A DNA stretch of 64,000 nt from Gonatopus flavifemur (Eukaryota > Arthropoda > Insecta > Hymenoptera > Dryinidae), in assembly GCA_018340375.1 (NCBI GenBank), contig JAFFJZ010000004.1, positions 48,586,001-48,650,000 on the forward strand, written 5' to 3'. Below the pieces are notes generated by a model. That model was not told the origin of the DNA, searched no databases, and saw only the letters and a program-made list of their open reading frames with translations. The first letter of the stretch is position 1; every line of letters begins with the position of its first letter. A program made the position numbers and the translations under genes. This document shows, in pieces, positions 21,779-32,581 of the stretch.

Positions 21779-23008
21779 TCAGTGTTCATAATCTATAGCA
21801 TCTGAAGGTAATTGTATATTTTCCTCGAACTCATAGTCTATTGCATCTGAAGGTAAATTCATTTTATGTTGAAATAAATTTCGAAACTCTACTTTATTAG
21901 GAGGTCCTTTGATAACTCTTGATGATACCTCATTGAACATTTTATTTGCATAAAAATTGGTTTGATTACTATTTTCATTATTCTTTCTATGTGTTCTTTT
22001 ATTCCTTTTACGTTTTTCGCCGTTTTTGGTGAATTCCTTTGTTTCAGTCAAACGTCTAGGGACAATATTATCTGAATCAATTGTTTTAAAATCATTCGAT
22101 GTTCCGATCTGTTGCTTATTATCTTTACTTAGACTGTCTTTTACATTCACTTGTTCCCTAAGATCAACGTTATATACAAGATAGAAGATTCCATTCATCG
22201 AATTATTTTGACAACTTGTTTCATCGTCATGATTATAGAAAGGTTTAATCTTATCCTGAGTATTTGACCATACACTTGTAAAAGGTTTTTGATCACTTTC
22301 ATGACAGTTATACTTTACCATAGCAGGTATAGAATTTTCATTCATGAATGGGGTTTGCGTTGACTCGTCTGTGGTCAATTGGTACGTCAAAATGGACGTA
22401 ATTTCATCGGAATATGGAGTTCTCATACATTCAATGGTATGCATCGAATTTTCTTGAAATTTTTCTCCATTATTTCCAAACCCCACATTTTCTTGATCAT
22501 TGAATTCTATGTTTTTACTTTGAATATGATTTTGAATATTATAAGTTTTCGAGTTTGTGTGGAGATTTATATATTCTGCTTTATAAATTGTGTCAAATTT
22601 ATATTCTTCTACTCTATCGCGTGGAATTCTCTTGTGAACTTGAGTTTTATTGTGAAGAGGTATGTTTGCATTGTCTATCTCTAAACAATTGGTTTCCCAA
22701 TTGAGTTTACCTCTATGTTTTGCAAGAAAATGTCTACCAATGATACCGTCTTGTTCAATAGGGAAATTATTTGGTATTACATGAAATTTAGTTACATTTC
22801 TTAGAAAATTGAGTGATATCTTCCCTAAAGTGGGTATGATTCGTGTAGAAATTCCAGATAGATATAATATTTCACTAGTATCTATGTTAACTTTATCTTT
22901 AATCATTTTTTCTTTAATTAAACAAGAAACAGCACCTAAATCTAATAAAAATACAGTGGGTTCAAAAAGTAGTATACTAATGGATGGTGGATCGCGTTCA
23001 AAAAACAA
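21779..23008 (-). pseudogene. Retropepsin-like protease with long Asn/Lys-rich tail
   Basis: 409 open codons. Residues 12-25 read FEPTVFLLDLGAVSCLIK, where a retropepsin active site would have D-S/T-G, so the second residue is changed to Leu. GIIGRHFL near 88 is the second conserved motif. The remaining 300 residues are Asn-, Lys- and Glu-rich with no recognised domain, and end in two copies of LPSDAIDYE. In other LTR elements the reverse transcriptase starts shortly after the protease; here it does not, and the frame stops at TGA. The start is not fixed, because the gag-protease join is interrupted by a MITE. Confidence 0.6.
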
Positions 23009-23147
23009 GTTTACATTTGTGGTTCCATAAATGTTTCTTCTTGAATTGAAGTTACTTGATCGTGATTTGAATTGCCAGCCTCCCGAGAAGGGAGGTTCCG
23101 CTAGTTTCCCGGAGTCTGTTGATTGAATGTTGAATCAGTTCCGTGTG

Positions 23148-23396
23148 CACTGAGAAAAATGTGCATTGTAGAAATCATGTCTCAATATAGCAATGTATTT
23201 GACGGTGAAAAACACATTATTTTGGTTATTATTACCATGAGCTAGGTGATGAATACCATCTTTTTGGTGAATCAAACCGAATGTACGGTGAAATTCAACA
23301 CTGAAAAGATACTTTTCACTTTTGAAAGGCTGGCTTCAGTTTTCATCATTTGACGGGTGCAAAATATACAAAATAAAGGTTATTTTGCTTCGTTTG
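23148..23396. mobile_element. CACTGAGAAAAATG MITE, one end missing
   Basis: Starts CACTGAGAAAAATGTGCATT and shares its interior with the MITE split at 47553-49448 (ATTTGACGGTGAAAAACACA, GCTCATGG-type centre, CAACACTGAAAAG, CATCATTTGACGGGTG). The last 20 or so bases, including the expected CTCAGTG end, are absent. It sits at the gag-protease join of the LTR element and helps end the gag frame. Confidence 0.7.
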
Positions 23397-24803
23397 TTCG
23401 TGGTTTGCTTCGTGATTGTTGATTCCACATAATCGGCATTCTTTAAATACCTGAGTGATGTTAGTTGGACAATAAAATTTACATTCATCGGCTGTATGAC
23501 CAATCTTTTCACAAATTTGGCAAGTTTCTTCACTACTTGAGAAACAATTCACGTTATTATTCCAAGTTCTACACATCTTAGCATCATATCCGATTTTATT
23601 ACATAATTGACATTCCGTCTCATCTCCACAATTTGAAGCGAAATTACATTGATTAGCAACGTGTCCTTTCTAATCACATAGTTGACAACGTGAGTTGTTT
23701 ATGGATTCATTTGCAATAATTGGACAATTAATTGGTTCATGATCATCCGTTTTACAAATAGGACATTTTTCTCCATTTGAAGCTAGAGATCGTAAGGCTT
23801 TCTGAATTGATATTTCATTTTCCAAATCAATTGCTTCCGGACCTGCTTTATTCAAATCAGTTTTTTCTTTCATTTGAAGACTAATTTGTGAATCTAATCC
23901 TCTAACGAATGTTTTGCAACATGCTACTTCTATTTCAGTTCTTTTTTCATCTGAAATTTGATTCTGATTTTTATTTGTATAAGCTTCAATGATTTGAGAC
24001 CCTAAATTTCTAATTCGATTGAAATAACTTGCTACATTTTCATTTGATCTTTGATATAATCGAGATAATTTCCCAATCATTTCAATGCTTGATTGACGAG
24101 TTGCATAAATTCCTTTCAATATTCTTAATAACTCATCAATTGTTTGGGGATTTGCAGCTCTTGCAGTTTGCAAGGCACCATTGAGCAATCTAGATCTTAT
24201 CAATGTTGTCAAATTCTTCTCTGCATTAGGATTTATCAAACTTTTTGCATCAAGGCAAGCTCCTGCGAACTCTTGGTAACTACAATTTTCATGACTACCA
24301 GAATGAATTGGTATTAGGCTAACTGCCTTATGTAATTTGATATATGCTGGATTAGCCATGTTCTTATCTAAGTTCTGTAATTGTGATTGGTAATAATATT
24401 CGGAATTGTTGGGAATATCTAACAAACTATGTTGAGAACTTCCCGCAGAACTTGAGGTTTCATCGTTTTTCGTTTCAGGAGTGAAAGTCAGTAATAACTC
24501 GCTATTTCCAATTGCAGTTTCGATGTTGTCAATGTCATTTGCTTGATCAAGGGTAGAAACTGATTGCTGTATCCCTTGAGATGGGTCTAAGGCGTCTCCG
24601 AACTTTTCTGAAGTTTCGGTTTCCAATACACTATCAAGAATTTTACTCTCCTTATCAATTGATTTTGGTGTGTGAACTAATTTTTTCCGTGGTTCAAAAG
24701 AATTCTCGATTTCGATATTGTTATTTTGAAGGAGTCCTAGAACTTGCTGCCTAGTTTGCTCATCTAAGTCCTTAGTTTAACTTCTCAAGGTGGGTCCAGA
24801 CAT
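23346..24803 (-). pseudogene. gag protein with five zinc knuckles
   Basis: One frame of about 485 codons with two in-frame stops. The likely start is the ATG at 24803 (MSGPTLRS), followed at once by a TAA at codon 9. The main open part runs 24776-23670 and ends in a TAG inside the second zinc knuckle. Capsid-like sequence (LNGALQTARAANPQTIDELL, LSRLYQRSNENVASYFNRIR) is followed by CCHC-type knuckles: CPICKTDDHEPINC, CQLCD-stop, CQLCNKIGYDAKMC, CQICEKIGHTADEC and a degenerate fifth. It would package element RNA. The 3' end runs into a MITE, and the last dozen codons are MITE sequence. Confidence 0.75.
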
Positions 24804-24869
24804 TTAAAATTTATTTCTTTTGATGGTGTTGAAATTTTTGAAATAATTCCTCGAACATCAATTACTCAC

Positions 24870-25425
24870 TTGATTTCGGTTGTTCAACATTAATTAGTTG
24901 CTCAATTCGAATTTTTAGGGTATCCTTATCGGAAGATAGTTGCTCGATTTCTAATCATTCAAAAATGATTGTTTGATTTTTCAATTGTTCGAATATAATT
25001 GCTCAATTTTTTGTACTCAAAAATAATTGCTCATATTTGATTATTCGATATCATTTGCTCGAATTTAAATTTTGGAAGAACGATTGCTCAATACTCAATC
25101 GCTCAAAAGGAATAATTGCTCAACTTTATTTTTGTTTGCTTGGAAGACGAATGCTCGATACTCGAGTACTCGAAAAATAATTGCTCGAAATTTGCTCGGA
25201 AATAATTGCTCCTTTGCTCAAGAATGATTATTCAATTGGTGATTGCTCGAAATTCCGTTCGTTTTTCTTGCATGAAGAATTTGTTGACCCTTGCTCGCTC
25301 GAAGAATTTGTTGAGTCCTAATTGCTCAAGGGTACAAGAAATTGCTCAAAGTTATTTAAGGTCGCTCGAAGTTGTTTAAATTTGCTCGAGATTGCTCAAA
25401 ATTATTCAAAGGTATGGAAAGTTAC
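24870..25425. repeat. Degenerate TTGCTCGAA-rich leader
   Basis: Dozens of scattered copies of ATTGCTCGAA or its variants. On the minus strand this reads TTCGAGCAAT, the same core (Phe-Glu-Gln codons) as the tidy minisatellite next to it at 25440-25690. It looks like an older, decayed part of the same array, in the leader between 5' LTR and gag. No open frame persists. Confidence 0.55.
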
Positions 25426-25821
25426 TCACACTTGTTGAAAATTGCTCAAAATATGGTTCGTTTTGTTGATGTTGCTCAGAATATGATTCGTTTCGTTTAC
25501 ATTGCTCAAAATAGATTCGTTTCGTTTACGTTGCTCAAAATATGATTCGTTTCGTTTACGTCGCTCAAAATATGATTCGTTTTGTTGATGTTGCTCAGGA
25601 TATGATTCGTTTCGTTTACGTTGCTCAAAATATGATTCGTTTTGTTTATGCTGCTCAAAGTATGCTTCGTTTAGTTTACGTTGCTCAAAAAGATATTGTG
25701 AATTATCTTTTGTCTTGTTCTTTGGGGAATTTACGAATGCGTTTTCGACTTTGTTTGCGACCGTGACTTCCTTTTTTATAGTTATACCGTTGACTGCGTC
25801 CTCCACTTTGTCCGTAACCAT
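25426..25821 (-). other. ORF containing 30-bp minisatellite (YFEQRKRNES repeats)
   Basis: 131 codons: a 42-residue Lys/Glu/Asn-rich start (MVTDKVEDAVNGITIKKE), then about eight decamer repeats near YFEQRKRNES, the last few shifted in frame. The DNA unit is about 30 bp, GTTGCTCAAAATATGATTCG on the plus strand then TTTCGTTTAC. It lies upstream of gag in the LTR element. Whether it was ever a protein or is only an expanded leader repeat cannot be told; no family is recognised. Confidence 0.45.
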
Positions 25822-26265
25822 GACTTGAAATTCTCATCAAAAGATAACTTGATTTCGATTTACTGCATTTGAATGAGGAGAGAATATAACATTTTATAAA
25901 CTTTGTCTCGATTTTTTCATTGATTTAGTTTCGAAGTGAGTAGAGATGTATATTGCATTTGTTTTGATTGGGTTTTTCCTTGTTCAGGTGGAGTGAAAAT
26001 TTATCTTTCAAATCAAACATCTCTGGAGTTTGAAATGATTGATTTATGAAAACTCTTGAAAAATTTGGAAAATATGAAACTTTCGAAAAAAAACTTGAAG
26101 AATTTTTAAAGAATTGAAAAATTTTGAAGGATTCGGAAATTTTTGAAAAATAATGAAAAATTTAAAGAAATTCAGAAAATAATTTTGGAGAAATTTGAAG
26201 AATTTAGAAAAATTCGCGAAATTTGGAAAAATTTAACAATTTGAAGAATTTTGGAAAATTAACTA

Positions 26266-26564
26266 TGATTCAGTATTGACGAAAATAATCTATGGGGGAA
26301 AATATTGATTGAATATTCTTTCGATTCCTATGGATTTTAATGTAACTATACTCATACTCATTGCATGAAATAGTGAAAATATTGATCAAATATTGATTAG
26401 TTTCATTTTCTCAAATGAGAAAGAATGTTCAATCAATCAATAATGAATTCATAAAAACGAATGAAATATTATCAAATCAAATTAAAATGATCAAATTCAT
26501 ATAAAAGATAAAATATACATGTAAATGTATTACATGAAACATGAAAAAAGACGATTCCGTCACA
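26266..26564 (-). repeat. 5' LTR (shared segment)
   Basis: 299 bp, direct repeat of 19500-19792, about 96% identical, with a 6-bp duplication (ACTCAT) near 26350. Inward of it (26265 down to about 26040) lies AT-rich sequence made of a repeated GAAAAATTTGGAAAA-like unit. It does not match the 3' side, so the rest of a longer LTR may have been replaced. Confidence 0.7.
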
Positions 26565-27865
26565 AAATTTAATGTGAACTGTAGCATAATCTAAAGTTTT
26601 TTCATGTTTTTGTACATTAAATTTAATGCAGATACGAACCTGATTTCATGTACGTAATTGAAAAAAACTTCCAGATATTTCTGAAAGTGTAAGATTCATC
26701 ACAATCGAATAATAGGAAGCGGAGATATGTGCGGTCGCAATGTATTTCACATCCTCACATACAGACACGAAACAGAAAATTTTCCCGGAGTTTGGAGGAA
26801 CATTTTGACCTAAGAGGTTTTGAGTTTGGCACAAAAAATTTTCGGTCACTCGAAACGATCACAAAGTCTCCCTTTAGGGAGGAAGCAATAAATCAAATAA
26901 CTATTTCTATGGTTCGGCAGAGAGTTCGTATACGATTTCGGATGATCTTATTTGGAATTAGATGTAAAATAAATATGGACCAGAATACAATAAAAATAGC
27001 TTTCTTGCCTATATTGATCCGGATTCAGAGTCTCATTGTTTATATTTGTTTCTATGCGGCGTCCAAGGGTTAAGAATCTTGTTGCGAGTAAGAAATTTGG
27101 ATAAATTGAACTACTCTGGACTATAGACCATTCGAGAGATTTGTTGTTTGAAATGTATATCGATTGTTGGTTGAACACTGGCATGACCTAGGCTCATCAG
27201 ATCGGCGGCATGGGTTTGTCTGAGTTGATTCAGTATCCCAACGAATCTGGGCATTCTCAAGACCCAGTGTTGGGTAATGTCTGTTAGATGAATGGCAGCA
27301 ATTGAGAAACTGTGACGTTACAGTAACGGCGCAATTGTTTCTCTCAGAGTGTGGCAAATAAATCCCTGCTAGTATTGGCCCGTTTGTTAATTCCCAGGAA
27401 TTTCCACATGGGTTTGTTCGAGAAAACATCTATTTTGACCCACATAGCACCAATCATTTTGTAGAAAACAAAGTGTTACAAATATCTTTGGTATTCCAAA
27501 AGACATCTCATGTTACACAATAGGATCAATTTGGGAACTGTGTTATTTTTGAAACACATCAGGATTCTCAAACTGTTGTGATTGCGTTGCATAAAATATC
27601 TTCCAGAAAACTATAAGATATCTTGAAGAATTTTAATTTGCAAGATATCTCGGGATATGTTTTAGAAGTCAAACCCAGGATTTGTGTCGAATCTACAAGC
27701 AAATATCTACCATCGAATTCTATCTTTACGCGTAACAAGTATATTTAGTACAAATTTCCTACAGTACAAAATATACGGCATTCAAAGGTCTTGTGATGAT
27801 TTTCTTGGGGGCTGCCATTGCTGTACTCCAAAAACTGTACAACACAACGCTCAATGTAAAACAAC
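26565..27865. other. Decayed repeats, no gene
   Basis: No coding sequence. About 27160-27412 belongs to the CCCATGTGGAAAT-ended family (it ends GGAATTTCCACATGGG at 27412 and contains TGGCCCGTTTGTTAATTCC), as at 51.9 and 58.2 kb. CCCACATAGCACCAATCATT at 27441 is the start of the CCCACATAGCA family whose other end was not found here. Confidence 0.4.
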
Positions 27866-28291
27866 TAGGGGTGCATGAGACTATGAAACTTGTCTCGGTA
27901 TCGTCCCGATACTCGAGAATATCGTCGTTACTGGGAGTGCACGGAAGCGCGAGACTAATATCGGTATCATTTTAGGATTGAAACAATCATTAAACAATCA
28001 ACGACGATAATCAATTGAATATAATTAGGTGTGATGCAACACTCAAATTTTTCGAGTATTTTCAAATCGAGTCGAGTATCTTCCCGAGTACTCGAAACCC
28101 TTTAGCTATCCGAATTCTTCGAGGTACTCGGAATTTTTTGAGTATTTCGCCAATTTTTTTAGAATCTTATAAGTCTGATGGAACATTACAAACATTCTTG
28201 GAAATTTATCGAGTACTAGGAAAATTATTGAATACTTGGAAGGTTTCAAGTTCTCGACTCGACTTGAAAAAATCACCACTCGCACACCCCT
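27866..28291. mobile_element. hAT-like non-autonomous element (TAGGGGTGCA)
   Basis: About 426 bp with ends TAGGGGTGCATGAGAC and CTCGCACACCCCTG. Within it GTCTCGGTATCGTCCCGATA and ACTCGAGAATATCG recur, as in the element starting at 63093. The flanking octamers (AAAACAAC, ATTATAAC) agree at only five of eight positions, so the duplication is not proven. Non-coding. Confidence 0.5.
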
Positions 28292-29380
28292 GATTATAAC
28301 TAATAATAGCATTCATTGATGGTCAACAATTGAGGGTCCCCATGCAATAACCACGTAGGCGCTCGAGAAGCGGCATAAGTATTGTCCAAGCCATGACGGC
28401 AAGGGTCGAAAAAAAAATTCGGAATTTCGAAAATCTAGAAATACTGGACAATAGGGCTTGAAAGATGAATATGAGTCTCCGTTGACGATTTTTTTCTAGG
28501 ATCAGTAGTTTTCGAGAAAAAAAATAAAAACTATCTATTCTTTCGCACCACAAATCAATGTTTTCCAATATTAAACTCGTTCAAACTCGGTCATTTTTCG
28601 ATGTATCTTGATGAATCTTCCGGATTCTGATTCGTAAGACTTCCCCGAAGACAACAGTGTATAAAAAATTCATAAGAGTTGATAATAAATCACCAATTTT
28701 TTAATCCGAAGTGAAAACCCTGTTTTCCATGCTTTGCATTGAAAAAGTGTCAGGGGAAGTATGAGCTACAAAAAACTTCCAGCGACAAAGTTGTTCACTA
28801 GTATATGGACAAACTTTGTGGAAAGTTTCAGATCGATTGGACTCTTAGTTCGCGAAATACAGCGGTTTATTTATTAACGCGCGACCGAAATTTTTCACCA
28901 TTTTGCGTCATTCATCAATTAAATATCAAGGTCCGTAGGAAAGATCGTGTTCGCTCAATATTTGAACCTGGGTTTATGTTTTTGGGGTCAGAAAATTCGA
29001 ATATCGAACTATTTTCGCAAAATTCTGTATTCATTTCTCTTGAATGAACAATTTAATTGTTTATAACGTTATTATGGGAATACTATTGACCAAAGAGAAA
29101 CATTTTCTTGACAACAAAAGTTTCTTATCCTGCGATGATTAGATTTTGTACACAAAAATTTTTATCAAAACACTTGTATTTTCATGAGTATCATAAGTAT
29201 ATTTGAATAAATTCACATGGCCTGTATTACATAAAGTATCAAATTTTTTAAACAACACATTATACAACAAACAAACAATACATGTATTGTTTTTTAAACA
29301 ATACATTTTATAATACATTTTCCTAATACGTTTGCAATTAACTTTGTAATGTTGTGCCTTTCACAAATCGATTATTTTTA
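28292..29380. other. Non-coding stretch
   Basis: No gene recognised. About 50 bp at 29062-29115 (GGAATACTATTGACCAAAGA then GAAACATTTTCTTGACAA) recurs in direct orientation at 29582-29635, flanking the coding remnant at 29381-29587. Confidence 0.4.
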
Positions 29381-29587
29381 CACCTTTTCCCCAACTTTAG
29401 CTATTAATGCATCAAAAAATTCTTTTCCCTTTGGAGAGAGATATTTCATAAGATAATTTAAATCATTCTGTTTCTCTTTAGGAATGCCCACTGGTTCAGT
29501 GAGTGGTGCTCCGTCTAAATGCTGTACGGTTAATGATTGTTCTATGAAAAATGTTGTACCGTCCCGATTTTCACAATTATTATGGAA
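29381..29587 (-). pseudogene. Unassigned C-terminal coding remnant
   Basis: An open frame of about 60 codons ending in TAA. It reads FFIEQSLTVQHLDGAPLTEP, then VGIPKEKQNDLNYLMKYLSP and KGKEFFDALIAKVGEKV. Composition and phrasing look like a real protein C-terminus with a charged helix, but I do not recognise the family. There is no ATG; the frame is closed upstream by TAA-TAG. A second overlapping frame just upstream is also open, so a frameshift is possible. It may be the last exon of a host gene or a piece of a transposable element. Confidence 0.4.
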
Positions 29588-30851
29588 ATACTATTAACCA
29601 AAGAGAAACATTTGCTTGACAAGAAAAGTTTCAACAACTACTATCTACTTTACTTTGAGATAGTTCGTGGAGCTACTTCTCATTGTTCCCATCGTTACGC
29701 ACGTAGTTCCTGCAGCAATGTGAATTTTGTTGAAAACAATCGAAACGCGGTGAACTCTCGCGTTATTCATTGAGGTTACCTGTCGTGGTTACCGTGTATA
29801 TATTTCATTTCATAATATTGTCAATACATATTCGTGTCAAATTACTAATTTTCAAAAACCTCGTATGTCCAATTTTATTTTCGGGATTGAATGACTGATC
29901 ATTTGTAGAATGATAAATCCTTTTTATGTATCCTCTGAGTATATGAAAATACACAATCAAAACGATCAAAAACATATTCAAGGCTTTTTTACGATATAAT
30001 CAGCGTTGTCGGTTTCGCTGCGGTCATTAAGGCATAGGTTAGGTAGATTTAGGTATAGCGTATAGGTAGGTTATGACAGGGGTTCGAAACCCGAGGTAAG
30101 TTAACATTGGAACTTGAATGTTTCAACCACCTCCTCCCAAATCTATATGCATTGAACAAATATCACAATCGAAAATAAATTTTTTTTTCGAAATTTACAA
30201 TTGAATGTTGCAAAGAGTCGACAAGCACGTGCAGAAATAATAGAAGATCCTAACCTCAAACATCAAAACCGGCACTGAAAATTGCTCTTCTCAATTAATA
30301 AAATAGTTCATCGGCCTACATATATCGTCATACTTGATATTTTATGTAGATCCTGCATTTTAGAAAAGTAGTTGTAACAACTACTCGAGTTGATATCCCG
30401 ACAATCTGGGGTACATCTAACAGAAGTACCTGCCACAACTACTTTCGTAGTTGGTCGAAAATCGTCTACGTAAAGTAGTTGGAACAGCTAATTATTAGTT
30501 GGGAGAACTATTTTTTTTTCTCCGTGTATACAAAGTATTGTGAGAGTCTTCTTCTTGCAATATCTATCCAAATGCTTCCACCACCTATAAATCTAGTGAT
30601 GAGGACCAACCGTTTCAGCTACCAACAAAATCCTTGTACTTAATTGTCGAAACTATGCCATACTGTAACTGCGGATATACGTTTAGTTGTCAACGCAAGA
30701 ATTTGAATAGTGTTCAGACCAATACCTTGATATAGGTGTGACAGCTATATGGTTCGTTGTTGCATAGATACATACGTTTGCATTGACTAACTTCATATTT
30801 CATCTAGCGAAGCTGTGGTACATTCGAAATATCAGTGGGTACCCAATTATG
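29588..30851. other. Non-coding stretch with CACGGAG-type right end
   Basis: No gene. A CACGGAG-type right end (TTTTTTTTTCTCCGTG) finishes at 30536, preceded by AGTTGTAACAACTACT-type mini-palindromes (30369-30520). The left end was not identified. A tRNA-like cassette lies at 30003-30097. Confidence 0.45.
30003..30097 (+). other. tRNA-like cassette D
   Basis: GCTGCGGTCATTAAGGC resembles an A-box. It is followed by TAGGTTAGGTAGATTTAGG and then a B-box-like GGGGTTCGAAACCCG. The fold is too degenerate for a working tRNA. It resembles the cassettes at 42486, 48550 and 52985. Confidence 0.35.
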
Positions 30852-31113
30852 CACTGAGAGAAAAAATTTCCGGGAACAATAAAATATTTAGTTGAATGAT
30901 CGTCATGAAATGCTTAATTGATTTGAATAAACTTTCATTGACTCAATTAAATAACTGTTTCCATTGATGAAGTATTTCATAGCATATTAAATATTTGTTT
31001 CATTGAATGAATATTTAATCGAGTCAATGGAAATCTATTCAAATCAATTAAGTATTTTATGGCGACTATTCAATTAAATATTTTATTGTTCCCGGAAATT
31101 TGTTCTCTCAGTG
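30852..31113. mobile_element. CACTGAG-ended MITE (copy 4)
   Basis: 262 bp with ends CACTGAGAGAAAAAATTTCC and GGAAATTTGTTCTCTCAGTG, flanked by TG on both sides. The interior is palindromic (ATTGATTTGAATAAACTTTC pairs with its inverse near 31036) and resembles the copy at 94-335. Non-coding. Confidence 0.82.
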
Positions 31114-31937
31114 TGGACGAGTGGGTGAGAATTGAACTAACCAAATAGGGTTTAGAGAAATTTCAATCAATTTTTAAAGACAAGTTTGAATTTTCTCATT
31201 ATTTTAAACCTAAACATTCTAATCATTCACCTCGTTAACCTACAATTCTATTCCTCTTAAGCTTCAAATATTCTGCCATTCATAAGTCAATCAAAGCATC
31301 GAATTAAGAATTTTTTAGTTATACTTTTTTTCTTTTCTTATGTAGGTCGAAAAAGTCGAAATAATAGAACTATCATCCTGAATTTCTCATTTATAATTTT
31401 AACTTCGTAATTGGCGATCTCAAAAATCCAGATACATGAACTTGGAATGAAAATTAATTTTTTTCCGTACCTATTTTGGAACGAAAGTCAGTGACAAAGA
31501 CAGTTCGTATCTGTCAAGGGGTTAACGATAAGTATCCGTATGTTAAATATCCGTTTAGTTGCCTAAACTATCTATTGTGCAGTTGTATTCACTATCCTTT
31601 ATGGTTCTCGGAGTCATACTACTTCATCAACATTGGTTTGAGTATCACACCAATACCGTATAGCTGCAATCAATAACTGGATAGTTTGTGGTTGGGAACC
31701 ATAAAATATCGTTACAATCACAAGAAGACAGTTGTGAGACCCAACCTTTTTTTTCAGTGTATAAATCATAAGGGAAACCATACTTATTTTGGGAAGTTTT
31801 GAATTCTTCTTGTCTCACCTCCTAAAAGAATTCCGATTCCTATCAAACTAGAGTACGTAAAACCTCAGTTCGATTGAACTATGACAACACTTGCCGCAAA
31901 GGACTCAAAGTTTCGTTATATACACAGATTCTATATA
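31114..31937. other. AT-rich stretch, no gene seen
   Basis: No coding sequence or repeat structure recognised; only short chance ORFs such as 31476-31676. Confidence 0.4.
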
Positions 31938-32581
31938 CAGGGTGAGGCGTTTATCTTGAGATAACTAAATATCTTGGTGGGGTCACTTTTTTTTTGAAAA
32001 TGTTTCATACAAAAGTTGTAGGTTGTCAAAGGGGCTATGTAACAGCGACCTTGGAAATGTCCTTGACCTTGATCTCCAATGTCATTTGAAGGTCAAGTTC
32101 GAAATTTCAACTCGGACATCCCCTATTCGACCCCGGGAATGAGAAGAGCGCGAAATTTCACGTCGAGATATGACCTTGACCTCAAGGTCGGGGCAATACC
32201 AAGGTGATTCCGAAGTCAAAAGAAAAGAAATTTTGTCATACGAGAGTTGTTGTGCAACATGGAGGCTGAAACAGGTAGGACCTTGGAATGATCTTGACCC
32301 TCAAGGTCGTTTGAAGGTCACTTTAGGAATCAAATGAGTTTGTCTTTGTCTTCTCACCGTGCGTCGGGGTGCTTGTTTTCGGTGATTCCCCTCGCCTCTT
32401 ACCGTTTCGAATCGTTTTTTTGTTTGGAATTAACTTATTCCAGCAAATGCTCAAATTGAGGACCTTCAACTTCAATGCATTCATTGATCCGCACTTCAAA
32501 AGATCGTACACAACTGCGAAACATATCCACATCAGAGTGGCGCTTATTCAGGCTTCCCTAGGATTCCAATAAGTACCCCTT

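Larger units (their letters stand above)
19500..26564 (-). mobile_element. LTR element with gag, protease and env-like remnants, no pol
   Basis: About 7.1 kb, minus-strand order: LTR (26564-26266), repetitive leader, gag, protease, env-like remnant, polypurine tract, LTR (19792-19500). The shared LTR segment starts TGTGACGGAATCGTC and ends CTGAATCA. No reverse transcriptase, RNase H or integrase motif was found between protease and env. The protein style (five CCHC knuckles, retropepsin) fits an LTR retrotransposon, but the superfamily cannot be settled without pol. No matching target duplication was seen, so either the LTRs are longer than the shared part or the flanks have changed. Confidence 0.7.

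Noticed and set aside
25440..25690. CRISPR-like array
   Set aside because: The 30-bp units are contiguous degenerate tandem repeats without unique spacers, in a eukaryotic retroelement.
27866..28291. Full hAT classification by 8-bp duplication
   Set aside because: Flanking octamers agree at only five of eight positions, so only the end motif supports it.
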